Assembly: GCF_900110555.1 (NCBI RefSeq)
Contig: NZ_FOEE01000001.1
Location: 372,001 to 436,000 of the forward strand
Direction of reading: 5' to 3'
DNA length: 64,000 bases
Origin: Trujillonella endophytica
GTDB taxonomy: Bacteria; Actinomycetota; Actinomycetes; Mycobacteriales; Geodermatophilaceae
Position 1 is the stretch's first letter, and each line of letters starts with the position of its first letter. The notes under the pieces were generated by a model. The model searched no databases, was not told the origin of the DNA, and saw only the letters and a program-made list of their open reading frames with translations. A program made the position numbers and the translations under genes. This document shows, piece after piece, positions 52,287 to 62,285 of this stretch.

Positions 52287-53732
52287 GTGTCCACCGCCGT
52301 CCTTCCCCGCCCGGCCGGCCCCGACGCCGCCGGCAGCGCCGCCCCCGTCGGCGCCGCCCCCGCCGGCACCGTCCCCGCCCACGGCCCGGCGGCCGACGCC
52401 CCGCTGCTGCCCGTCGTCGGCGCCGGCCTGACCGTGCCGCTGGTGACCGGCGCAACCGTGCCCTACGCCCAGCTGGACACCGCGGCCAGCACGCCGGCCC
52501 TCGCAGCGGTCGCCGCGCGCGTGGCCGAGGTGCTGCCGCTGTACGCCAGCGTGCACCGCGGGGCGGGCTACCTGTCCCAGGTCTCGACGGCCCTGTACGA
52601 GTCGGCCCGCGACCGCATCGCCGCCTTCGTCGGCGCGCGCGACTCGGACGTCTGCGTCGTCACCCGCAACACCACCGACGCCCTGGCCGTGCTCGCCGGC
52701 TGCGTCCCCGCCGGGGCGGGCGTGCTGGTCCTCGACGCCGAGCACCACGCCGACCTGCTCCCGTGGCAGCGCCGGGGCGACGCGACGGTGCTGGCCACGC
52801 CGGCCACCGCCGCGGAGACCCTGGCCCGGCTGCGGGCCGAGCTCGGCGCCGAGCGCTACGCGCTGCTGGCCGTCACCGGCGCGTCCAACGTGACCGGCGA
52901 GGCGCTGCCCCTGGCCGAGGTGGTCGCCCTGGCCCACCAGTCCGGCACCCGGGTGGTCGTCGACGGCGCCCAGCTGGTGCCGCACCGGCGCTTCTCGCTG
53001 GCCGACAGCGGGGCGGACTGGGTGGCCTTCTCCGGGCACAAGCTCTACGCCCCCTTCGGCGCCGGCGCGCTGGTCGGCCGCCGCGACTGGCTCGACGCCG
53101 GCCCGGCGTACCTCGCCGGCGGGGGAGCGGTCGCCGAGGTCACCGCGGCCGGGGCGCGGTGGCTGGCCGCACCGCACCGGCACGAGGGCGGCTCGCCCAA
53201 CGTGCTCGGCGCGGTGGCGCTGGCCACGGCGTGCGACGCGCTCGGCGCCCTGCCCGACGGCGCGCTCGACGCGCACGAGCGGGCGCTGCGCGAGCGGCTC
53301 GTCGCCGGGCTGGCGGGGCTGCCGGGCGTGCGGGTGCTGCGGATCTGGCCGGACTCGGGCGAGCCCACCGGCGTCGTCGGCTTCACCGTGGAGGGCGCCG
53401 ACCCCGGCCTGCTGGCCGCCTACCTCTCCGCCGAGCACGGCATCGGCCTGCGCGACGGCCGGTTCTGCGCCCATCCGCTGCTCGCCCGGCTCGGCGTCCC
53501 CGGCGGGGCGCTGCGGGCCAGCGTCGGCGTCGGCACGACCGCCGCCGACGTCGACCGCCTGCTGGCCGGGCTGGCCGCCTATCTCGCCGACGGGCCGTCG
53601 GTGGCCTATGCCGTCGTCGACGGCCGGTGGCAGCCCGCCGACGACCCGCGGCCGCTGGCCGCGCTCGCCGGCGTCGACCCCGGCGCGCTGGCCCGCGGGG
53701 CCGGGTGCGGCGGACCGGCGGGCCACCCGTGA
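52287..53732 (+). CDS. Class V aminotransferase (cysteine desulfurase-like)
   Basis: 481 residues. The PLP lysine is in FSGHKLYAPFGAGALVG, with VVVDGAQLVPHRRF (the Asp that binds the pyridine) and VVTRNTTDALAVLAG. C-terminal FCAHPLLARLGVP may hold the active-site cysteine of a desulfurase. The riboswitch just upstream links it to sulphur or methionine balance. It could be a cysteine desulfurase-like or C-S lyase enzyme; an EgtE-like role is less likely without ergothioneine genes nearby. The GTG start has AGAGGAG upstream. Confidence 0.82.
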   Translation: MSTAVLPRPAGPDAAGSAAPVGAAPAGTVPAHGPAADAPLLPVVGAGLTVPLVTGATVPYAQLDTAASTPALAAVAARVAEVLPLYASVHRGAGYLSQVSTALYESARDRIAAFVGARDSDVCVVTRNTTDALAVLAGCVPAGAGVLVLDAEHHADLLPWQRRGDATVLATPATAAETLARLRAELGAERYALLAVTGASNVTGEALPLAEVVALAHQSGTRVVVDGAQLVPHRRFSLADSGADWVAFSGHKLYAPFGAGALVGRRDWLDAGPAYLAGGGAVAEVTAAGARWLAAPHRHEGGSPNVLGAVALATACDALGALPDGALDAHERALRERLVAGLAGLPGVRVLRIWPDSGEPTGVVGFTVEGADPGLLAAYLSAEHGIGLRDGRFCAHPLLARLGVPGGALRASVGVGTTAADVDRLLAGLAAYLADGPSVAYAVVDGRWQPADDPRPLAALAGVDPGALARGAGCGGPAGHP

Positions 53733-53752
53733 GCCGCGTGCCCGCCCGTCGC

Positions 53753-54679
53753 TCAGCCGGGGAGGACGACGGTGCGCAGCTCGTGCCCCCCGTCGGCGCG
53801 GGTGGCCTCGTAGAACCAGCGGGCGCCGCCTCCGGGCAGGGCCACGACGTCGGCGTAGCGCAGGCCGCCCGGCGGGTGCGGGCTGGTGAGCAGCGGCCCG
53901 CCGTCGACGGCGCGGAAGGCGCCCTCCCCGTCGTGCACGGCGAGGCCGGTGCGCTCCTCCCAGTTCTCCGCGGCGCTCGCCCGGCCGTCGTACAGGGCCC
54001 ACGTGCGCGAGCCGTCGAGCACGACCGCGGTGAAGCGCACCCCGCGGGCGTCCCAGGTGCCGGGCGTGCCGGCGAGCGCGGTGCCGCGCCAGGTCCACTC
54101 CACCCCGTCGGGGCTGGTGGCGTGCTCGGTGGTCATCCGGTCGGTCGCGTCGGGGTCGTCGAGCGGGTGGACCGACGCCCACAGGTGCCACTGGACGCCG
54201 TCGTGGCGCACGACCGGGTCCTTGACGGCTGCCGTGCCGCTGCCGGGCAGCACCGTCCGGGGCCGCGCGGTGGCCAGGCCCGGGACGTCGTCGGCCTCCA
54301 GCAGGTCGACCCGCCAGTGCTTCGTGCCCGGGGTGGCGCAGCTGACGTACAGCCGCCAGCGGCCCTCGGGCATGTGCACCAGCGCGGGCCGCTCGAGCGA
54401 CTCGGCGCCGAAGCGGTCCTTGCCCAGGGCGGCGACCGGCTCGAAGCGGACGCCGTCGGAGGAGCGGGCCAGCACGTTGCCGAAGCCCCGGCCCTCGCCC
54501 ACCGGCCGCCGCAGCCGGTAGGCCAGCCACCACGTCCCGTCGACCAGTTGCGCCGACGGCCCGCCGGCCCACGACCCCGCGCGCGGGTCCTCGGGCTCCA
54601 CGACCACCTCGGCGTCCGCCCAGAACCGGCCCGGGTCGGGCGGGCGGGCGGCGGGGGTACGGGGAGGGCTGGCGGTCAC
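53753..54679 (-). CDS. Five-bladed beta-propeller glycosidase-like protein
   Basis: 308 residues. Repeated blades such as WWLAYRLRRP, ERPALVHMPEGRWRLYVSCAT, VKDPVVRHDGVQWHLWASVHP and TWDARGVRFTAVVLDGSRTWALYDGRAS recall the GH43/GH32-like propeller families. There is no signal peptide. Catalytic acids cannot be assigned with confidence, so it is called glycosidase-like. It lies between the aminotransferase and the sulfotransferase, and is divergent from the latter. Confidence 0.7.
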   Translation of the reverse strand: MTASPPRTPAARPPDPGRFWADAEVVVEPEDPRAGSWAGGPSAQLVDGTWWLAYRLRRPVGEGRGFGNVLARSSDGVRFEPVAALGKDRFGAESLERPALVHMPEGRWRLYVSCATPGTKHWRVDLLEADDVPGLATARPRTVLPGSGTAAVKDPVVRHDGVQWHLWASVHPLDDPDATDRMTTEHATSPDGVEWTWRGTALAGTPGTWDARGVRFTAVVLDGSRTWALYDGRASAAENWEERTGLAVHDGEGAFRAVDGGPLLTSPHPPGGLRYADVVALPGGGARWFYEATRADGGHELRTVVLPG

Positions 54680-54777
54680 GCGGCTGCTCCGATTCCGGTG
54701 CGGGGGGACGGCGCCGGTCGTCGCCCGTCGCCGTCGCCGTGTCTACACCCCACCCGATCGACCCCAGGAGGGCCCCG

Positions 54778-55770
54778 ATGAGCCGACCGCAGGGCCGTTT
54801 GCCCGACTTCGTGATCGCCGGCGCCCCCAAGGCGGGGACGACGGCGCTGCACGCGGCGCTGGCGACGCACCCCGGGCTGTACCTGTCGCCGGTGAAGGAG
54901 CCGAAGTACTACCTGACCGACGGGCGCCCGCCGCCGCGCAGCGGCCAGCGCGGTCCGGGCGACGCGCACAGCGCCCGGGAGTGGATCTGGCGGCGGCCGG
55001 ACTACCTGTCGCTGTTCGCCGGGGCCCCGGGCGGCGCGGTGGCGGGGGAGAGCACGCCCTTCTACCTCTACGACCGGGCTGCCCAGGCCCGGCTGGCCGC
55101 CGACGTCCCGGGCGTCAAGGTGGTGGCGGTGGTGCGCGACCCGGTCGACCGGGCCCACTCCAACTGGGTCCACCTGCGCGCCGACGGGCTGGAGCCCGAG
55201 GCGGACTTCGGCGCCGCGGTCGGGCTCGAGGATCAGCGGATCGCCGCCGGCTGGGCGCCGTTCTGGCACTACCGCGGCCTGTCCCGCTACGGCGCCCAGC
55301 TGCGCGACCTGTACGGGCACCTGCCCCGCGAGCAGGTGCTCGTGCTGCGCTACCGCGAGCTGGTCGACACGCCGCGGGAGACGCTGGACCGCGTCAGCCG
55401 GTTCCTCGGGGTGGCCGAGGGCGTCGCGCACGTCGTGGCGCCCGAGAACGTGAAGCCGTACGTGGCCGACACCCCGCGGTACCGGGCCCTGGCGCGCGTC
55501 ACGCGGGCCGGCGCGGCGCTGGGCGCGTACGCGCCGCCCCAGGCGTGGCGGCAGGCGAGCCGGCCGCTGATCGCCGCGCTGCACGCCGGGCGGGCGCCGC
55601 GCCCGCCGCTGCCCGTCGAGGTCCGCCGGGAGGTCCTCGCCGGCGGCCCCGCGCCGCTCCTGGACGACATCGCGCTGCTCGAGGAGCTGACCGGGGAGTC
55701 GTTCGCCGACTGGCGCGGGGACTCCGGCCGCGGGGACTTCCGCAGCCGCTCCGGTGCGGGGTCGGTGTGA
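54778..55770 (+). CDS. PAPS-dependent sulfotransferase
   Basis: 330 residues. The 5'-phosphosulphate binding loop is PDFVIAGAPKAGTTALHAAL (about residues 9-28), and the 3'-phosphate site is VVAVVRDPVDRAHSNWVHLR with the conserved Arg and Ser. YLSPVKEPKYYLTD is also typical. It transfers sulphate from PAPS to a sugar, lipid or other acceptor. The ATG at 54778 has AGGAGGG 6 bases upstream. A role with the adjacent propeller protein is possible but unproven. Confidence 0.87.
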   Translation: MSRPQGRLPDFVIAGAPKAGTTALHAALATHPGLYLSPVKEPKYYLTDGRPPPRSGQRGPGDAHSAREWIWRRPDYLSLFAGAPGGAVAGESTPFYLYDRAAQARLAADVPGVKVVAVVRDPVDRAHSNWVHLRADGLEPEADFGAAVGLEDQRIAAGWAPFWHYRGLSRYGAQLRDLYGHLPREQVLVLRYRELVDTPRETLDRVSRFLGVAEGVAHVVAPENVKPYVADTPRYRALARVTRAGAALGAYAPPQAWRQASRPLIAALHAGRAPRPPLPVEVRREVLAGGPAPLLDDIALLEELTGESFADWRGDSGRGDFRSRSGAGSV

Positions 55771-55803
55771 CCCTTCCCGCAAAGTGCATCAAGTCGGTCG
55801 GGA

Positions 55804-55832
55804 TTGACGTAATTGGCTCGGGATGGCAGGCT
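55804..55832 (+). promoter_or_regulatory. Promoter of SAM-IV riboswitch 2 (TTGACG-N17-CAGGCT)
   Basis: TTGACG at 55804-55809 and CAGGCT at 55827-55832, spacing 17, identical hexamers and spacing to the promoter of riboswitch 1. Transcription would start near 55839, just before the riboswitch. A TCAAGTCGGTCGGG stretch lies immediately upstream. Confidence 0.7.
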
Positions 55833-55840
55833 CGACCCCG

Positions 55841-55925
55841 GCATCGAGCGTCAGCGACAAGCCCTGGCTTGCTGACCGGCAACCCTCGTCCGCGGTGGGG
55901 TGCTCCAGGTGACGGCCCGGCGAGG
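55841..55925 (+). promoter_or_regulatory. SAM-IV-type riboswitch 2
   Basis: GTCAGC (55850-55855) pairs with GCTGAC (55871-55876), enclosing AGCC/GGCT, followed by CCGGCAACCCTCGTC and GGGGTGCTCCAGGTGACGGCC. This is the same core as riboswitch 1, with compensatory differences. It precedes a leader peptide and a sulphur-type ABC transporter operon, so SAM would reduce expression. The 3' boundary is approximate. Confidence 0.83.
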
Positions 55926-55985
55926 CGACCCCGCCCCGCAAGTGTGGAAGACCGGCTCCGGCCGGCAGCAGCAGGAGGAACCCAG

Positions 55986-56099
55986 GTGCACGACGGTCTG
56001 GCCGGTACGCGCGCCGCGTACGCCCGCCGCTCACCGCTCACCTGCCGGCGGCACATCGACCTCCAGCTGGTGACCAGCGCGCTCTGTCCGGGCGCCTGA
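55986..56099 (+). CDS. Cysteine-containing leader peptide downstream of the SAM riboswitch
   Basis: A 37-residue frame that begins GTG with an AGGAGGAA ribosome binding site 6 bases upstream. Its C-terminal part TCRRHIDLQLVTSALCPGA shares the RR-x-x-x-D-L-x-x-V-x-S-A-L-C-P pattern with the leader at 12890-12967. Two cysteine codons are present. The presence of both a riboswitch and a leader peptide in one transcript suggests dual sensing of SAM and cysteine. Two hairpins follow it. Confidence 0.8.
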   Translation: MHDGLAGTRAAYARRSPLTCRRHIDLQLVTSALCPGA

Positions 56100-56108
56100 T
56101 CTCCCCGC

Positions 56109-56149
56109 CCGCCCCGCGAGGGGCGGCTCCCCTCCGCCTTCCGGCGGAG
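56109..56149 (+). terminator. Tandem hairpins after the leader peptide (possible attenuator)
   Basis: CCGCCCC-GCGA-GGGGCGG (56109-56126) and CTCCGCC-TTCC-GGCGGAG (56132-56149) are two perfect short hairpins beginning 10 bases after the leader stop codon. No U-run follows. They could be a transcription attenuator whose formation depends on ribosome position on the leader. The remaining 130 bases to the next gene hold no other clear feature. Confidence 0.6.
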
Positions 56150-56280
56150 ACCACCCACTGCCCGTCCGTCGGATGGCGCGCGTCCTCGCGCGCTCCCCGA
56201 TCGGCCGGTGCTGCCCGCATGCCCCCGATCCGTCCCCGCGGCCCTCCGAGGCCGCCCCCCGTCTGGAGATCCCGAAACCC

Positions 56281-57900
56281 GTGAGCACCGTCCGTTCCCG
56301 ATCGGCCCGCCGGGCCGTCCCCGCCCTCCTCGCCGGCGCCGCGCTGGCGCTGACCGCCTGCGGCACCGGCGACACCGGCTCCGGCGACGCCGGCAGCGGC
56401 GGTGAGCCGCAGTCCGGGGGGACGCTGACGTTCGCCGTCGGTTCGGACGCCGGCTGCGTCGACCCGCAGCAGGTGGGCAGCAACGACACGATCTACTCGG
56501 TGCGGCAGCTGGTCGACTCGCTCACCGACCAGGACCCGGAGACCGGCGAGATCGTCCCGTGGCTGGCCGAGAGCTGGGAGGTCAGCGACGACGCGACGTC
56601 GTTCACCTTCCACCTGCGCGAGGGCGTCACCTTCAGCGACGGCAGCCCGCTGACCGCCCAGGTCGTCAAGGACAACTTCGACGCCGTGCCGAACCTGGGC
56701 GCGCTGGCCGGCCTGGCCCGCGGCTACCTCACCGGGTACACGGGCACGACCGTCGTCGACGAGCTCACCGCGCAGGTGACCTTCGGTACGCCCAACGTGC
56801 AGTTCCTGCAGGCGACGTCGACGCACTCCCTCGGCCTGGTGTCCTCGGCGAGCGCGGCCCTCCCCGCGGCCGAGCGCTGCAGCGCGGGCATCGTCGGCTC
56901 GGGGCCCTTCACCCTCGCCGAGTACGTGCAGAACCAGTCGATCACGCTGGACAGGCGGGACGGCTACGACTGGGGCTCCTCGCGCTGGGCCGACGGCGAG
57001 GCCCGCCTCGACTCCGTGGTGTTCCGGATCGTCCCCGAGGCCGGCGTCCGCACCGGCAGCCTCCAGTCCGGTCAGGTCGACGCCATCGGCAGCGTCGGGC
57101 AGGCCGACGAGGCCGCGCTGTCCGGCGCCGGCATAGAGCTGCAGGTCCGCGCCAACCCCGGCGTCGTCTTCGGGATCACCTTCAACAACGCGCGCCCGCA
57201 GTTCGCCGACGCGGCGGTGCGGCAGGCCATCTCCCTCGCCGTCGACCGGCAGGAGATCGTCGACGCGGTCTTCCCGACCGGCACCCTCCCGGCGACCAGC
57301 GTGCTGTCGAGCACGACCCCGGGCTACACCGACCTGTCCGACGGGCTGACCACCGACGCCGACCGCGCGGTCGAGCTGCTCGACGAGACCGGCTGGGCAC
57401 CCGGCGGCGACGGGATCCGCGAGAAGGACGGCGTCCGGCTGACCCTCGAGGTCCTGTGGGCCCCGGTCGCCGGGACCAACCAGCCGGCGCTGGAGCTGCT
57501 GCAGCAGCAGCTGCGCGCGATCGGCGTCGAGGTCACGCTCCGCGAGCAGCCGATCGCCCAGCTCCTGCCGACGCTGCAGGCCGGGGAGTTCGACGGCGCC
57601 TGGGGCAACGTGACCCGCGCCGACCCCGACATCCTCCGCGGGTCCTACTCCACCCAGCTGGCCAACCTCTACCGGCTCCCGGCGGGCGAGCTCGACGAAC
57701 TGCTGACCGCCCAGGCCGCCGCGGCCGACCCGGCCGAGCGCGCCGACCTGGTCGCGCAGGCCCAGGAGCTGCTGGTCGAGGAGGCCTTCACCATCCCCGT
57801 GGTCGAGCTGCAGACCACGCTGGGCGTCTCCCCGGCCGTGCACGAGCTCGAGTTCGACGCCTCCAGCCGCCTCCAGCTGCACGACACCTGGATCTCCTGA
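56281..57900 (+). CDS. ABC transporter substrate-binding lipoprotein (peptide/nickel family 5)
   Basis: 539 residues. A basic N-terminus, hydrophobic stretch and lipobox LTAC (Cys27) mark a lipoprotein, then a Gly/Ser linker. The SBP_bac_5 domain has WLAESWEVSDDATSFTFHLREGVTFSDGSPLTAQVVKDNFDAV in outline and AVRQAISLAVDRQEIVDAV. It captures a solute outside the membrane for the two permeases that follow. Because the leader and riboswitch sense cysteine and SAM, a sulphur-containing solute is likely. The GTG start at 56281 lies just before the signal peptide. Confidence 0.9.
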   Translation: MSTVRSRSARRAVPALLAGAALALTACGTGDTGSGDAGSGGEPQSGGTLTFAVGSDAGCVDPQQVGSNDTIYSVRQLVDSLTDQDPETGEIVPWLAESWEVSDDATSFTFHLREGVTFSDGSPLTAQVVKDNFDAVPNLGALAGLARGYLTGYTGTTVVDELTAQVTFGTPNVQFLQATSTHSLGLVSSASAALPAAERCSAGIVGSGPFTLAEYVQNQSITLDRRDGYDWGSSRWADGEARLDSVVFRIVPEAGVRTGSLQSGQVDAIGSVGQADEAALSGAGIELQVRANPGVVFGITFNNARPQFADAAVRQAISLAVDRQEIVDAVFPTGTLPATSVLSSTTPGYTDLSDGLTTDADRAVELLDETGWAPGGDGIREKDGVRLTLEVLWAPVAGTNQPALELLQQQLRAIGVEVTLREQPIAQLLPTLQAGEFDGAWGNVTRADPDILRGSYSTQLANLYRLPAGELDELLTAQAAAADPAERADLVAQAQELLVEEAFTIPVVELQTTLGVSPAVHELEFDASSRLQLHDTWIS

Positions 57901-58856
57901 TGGGTCGGTACCTGGCGCGCCGGCTGGCGCAGGCGATCGTCGTCCTCTGGGCGGCCTACACCGTCTCCTTCCTCATCCTCGACGCGCTGCCCGGTGACCC
58001 GGTCACGGCGATGGCGAGCGCGGGGCTGGACGGGGGTCAGGTCGACCCGGCGGAGCTGGCGGCCATCCGCGCCGAGTACGGCTACGACGACCCGCTGGTC
58101 GTGCGCTACCTGACCAACCTCGGCAACGCGGTGACCGGTGACCTCGGGAACTCCGTCGCCACCAACCGGCCGGTGGCCGAGACCCTCGGCGCGGCCCTGC
58201 CCCCGACGTTGCAGCTGACGGCGGTGGCACTGCTGCTGGCGGTCGCCCTGGGCAGCGCCGTGGCGCTCCTGGCCACCTACACGCGGCGGCGCTGGCTGCG
58301 GCAGCTCCTGCTGTCGCTGCCGGGGCTGGGCGTCGCGGTGCCGACGTTCTGGGTGGGGCTGATGCTGGTGCAGCTGCTGTCGTTCCAGCTGCGGCTGTTC
58401 CCGGCGTTCGGCAACGAGGGGGCCGCCACGCTGGTCCTGCCGGCGCTGACGCTGGCGATCCCGACCGGCGCGCTGGTGGCGCAGGTGCTGGCCAAGAGCC
58501 TGCTCACCGCGCTCGACGAGCCCTACGTGCAGACCGCGCGGGCCAAGGGTGCCGGCCGGGTCCGCATCCACCTGGCGCACGCGCTGCGCAACGCCTCGCT
58601 GCCGGCGCTCACGGTCGTGGGGCTGCTGGCCGGCCAGCTGCTGGCCAGCGCCGTCGTCGTCGAGACCGTGTTCTCCCGCGACGGCATCGGCCGGGTCACC
58701 GCGTCGGCGGTGGGCGCCCAGGACCTGCCGATGGTGCAGGGCGTCGTCGTCCTGGGCGCGCTGGTGTTCGTGCTGGTCAACCTGCTCGTCGACCTCGTCT
58801 ACCCGCTGCTCGACCGGCGCATCGTCGTCGCCGGGCGGAGGAGGAGCCTCGCATGA
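57900..58856 (+). CDS. ABC transporter permease (DppB-like)
   Basis: 318 residues, six membrane helices. LARRLAQAIVVLWAAYTVSFLILDALPGDPV is the N-terminal pattern of DppB-type permeases. The ATPase-contact loop is EPYVQTARAKGAGRVRIHLAHALRNASLPALTVVG. The ATG overlaps the stop of the binding-protein gene as TGATG, so the two are translated together. Confidence 0.92.
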   Translation: MGRYLARRLAQAIVVLWAAYTVSFLILDALPGDPVTAMASAGLDGGQVDPAELAAIRAEYGYDDPLVVRYLTNLGNAVTGDLGNSVATNRPVAETLGAALPPTLQLTAVALLLAVALGSAVALLATYTRRRWLRQLLLSLPGLGVAVPTFWVGLMLVQLLSFQLRLFPAFGNEGAATLVLPALTLAIPTGALVAQVLAKSLLTALDEPYVQTARAKGAGRVRIHLAHALRNASLPALTVVGLLAGQLLASAVVVETVFSRDGIGRVTASAVGAQDLPMVQGVVVLGALVFVLVNLLVDLVYPLLDRRIVVAGRRRSLA

Positions 58857-59766
58857 CCGAGCTGCTCGTCAAGCCGATCGCGGTCGCGGCCCCGGCGGCG
58901 CCCGTCGCCGTGGCCGAGGCGCCCGCCGCCGCCGGGAGGGGGACGGCGCGGCGGCTGCTGCGCTTCCTCGCCCGGCGGCCGGGCCTGGTCCTCTCCGGCG
59001 TGCTGCTGCTGCTCGTCGCGGTCGCCGCCTTCGCTCCCGGGGCGTTCACCTCGGCCGACCCGCTGGTGGGCGAGCCGGCGGAGAACTTCGCCGCGCCCGG
59101 CGCCGCCCACTGGTTCGGCACCGACGAGCTGGGCCGCGACGTGTTCGCCCGCGTCGTCCACGGCACGGCGCTGTCGGTCAAGGCGACCCTGATCGCGGTC
59201 GGCGTCGCCTTCGTCGTCGGCGGGCTGCTGGGCCTGGTCGCCGGGTTCGTCGGCGGCTGGGTCGAGGACGTCGTCATGCGCCTGGTCGACGTGCTGCTGT
59301 CGATCCCGGCGCTGTTCCTGTCCCTCGCACTGGTCACCGCGCTGGGCTACGGGACGGTCGAGGTGGCCATCGCCGTCGGCATCGCCAGCGTCGCCGGGTT
59401 CGCGCGGGTGATGCGGGCCGAGGTGCTGCGGGTGCGGACGGCGGTGTTCGTCGAGGCCGCCCGCTCCTCGGGCACCCGCTGGTACGGCGTCCTCGCCCGG
59501 CACGTGCTGCCCAACTCGCTGGGCCCGGTGCTGGTGCTGGCGACCCTGGAGCTGGCCACCGCGGTGCTCGCGGTCTCCTCGCTGAGCTTCCTCGGCTTCG
59601 GCGCCCCGCCGCCCGCGCCCGAGTGGGGCAACCTCGTCTCCGAGGGGCGCAACTACCTGGGCAACGCCTGGTGGCTGTCGACGATGCCGGGCCTGGTCGT
59701 GGCCGGCACCGTGCTCGCCATCAACCGGATCGCCCGGGCGCTGGACGGCGAGTGGGCGGCGACCCG

Positions 59767-59770
<4 letters not shown>
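58853..59770 (+). CDS. ABC transporter permease (DppC-like)
   Basis: 305 residues. A 35-residue Ala/Pro-rich N-terminal tail precedes the first helix. HWFGTDELGRDVFARVVHGTALSVKATLIAVG is the DppC signature, and VEAARSSGTRWYGVLARHVLPNSLGPVLVLATLELATAVLAVSSLSFLGFGAPPPAPEWG in outline covers the EAA loop and final helices. It is the second permease of the importer. Its start overlaps the previous gene by four bases. Confidence 0.92.
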
Positions 59771-61436
<1,666 letters not shown>

Positions 61437-61440
<4 letters not shown>

Positions 61441-62285
61441 CCCTGACCGCGCCCGACACCGACACGTTCGCGACCGAGTGGGCGAGGTGGCACGAGCAGA
61501 AGGAGGCCAACCTCGCCTCCCCGCACGGCTTCCTCGCGGTGACCGTGCTGTCGTGGCTCTCCGAGGAGCCGCAGCGGATCCCCGGCGTCCCCGGCAGCTG
61601 GGTCGCCGGCCCGCAGGGAGTCGTCGTCACCCTCGACGAGGGCGAGCAGCTCGAGGTCGGCGGCGCGCCGGTGACCGGGGAGCACGCGTTCGGCGAGCTC
61701 GGCCTGCGCGAGAGCGTCGCGACCGTCGCGGGCGACACCGTGGTGGAGCTCGCCGAGCGGGGTGGCCGATACGTCGTCCGGCTGCGGGACCCGCAGTCGC
61801 CGCTGCGCCAGCAGTACCCCGGCAACCCCGCCTACCCGGCCGACCCGCGCTGGGCCGTGCCCGGCCGGTTCGTGCCCTTCGCCGAGCCCCGGCCCACCGA
61901 GGTCCCCGGCGCGTTCGAGGGGGTGACCCACGTCTACGACGCCCCCGGCGTCGTCGAGTTCTCCCTCGACGGGCGGGAGCTGTCGCTGACCGCCTTCGCC
62001 GGCTACGAGCCGGGCTCGCTGAACGTGCTGTTCTCCGACGAGACGTCGGGGCGCACCACCTACGCCTTCCGCGCCCTGCAGATCGACGCCCCCGGCGCCG
62101 ACGGCTCCGTCGTCGTCGACCTCAACCGCGCGGCGAACCTGCCCTGCGCCTACACCGACCTGGCCACCTGCCCGACGCCGCCGGCGGAGAACCGGCTGCC
62201 GGTCGCGGTCGAGGCCGGCGAGCTCACTCCGCTGACCCGGGGCCTGGGCCGCGTCACGGAGTCCGGGGCGGTGCTCGATGTCTGA
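61437..62285 (+). CDS. DUF1684-domain protein
   Basis: 282 residues. WARWHEQKEANLASPHGFLAVTVLSWLSEEPQRIPGVPGSWVAG at the N-terminus and FVPFAEPRP, then RTTYAFRALQIDAP and DLNRAANLPCAYTDLATCPTPPAENRLPVAVEAGE are DUF1684 features. The PCAYTDLATCPTPPxENRLP block is the most conserved part. The function is unknown. Its tight coupling to the importer and the monooxygenases suggests it processes or binds an imported sulphur compound. Confidence 0.87.
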
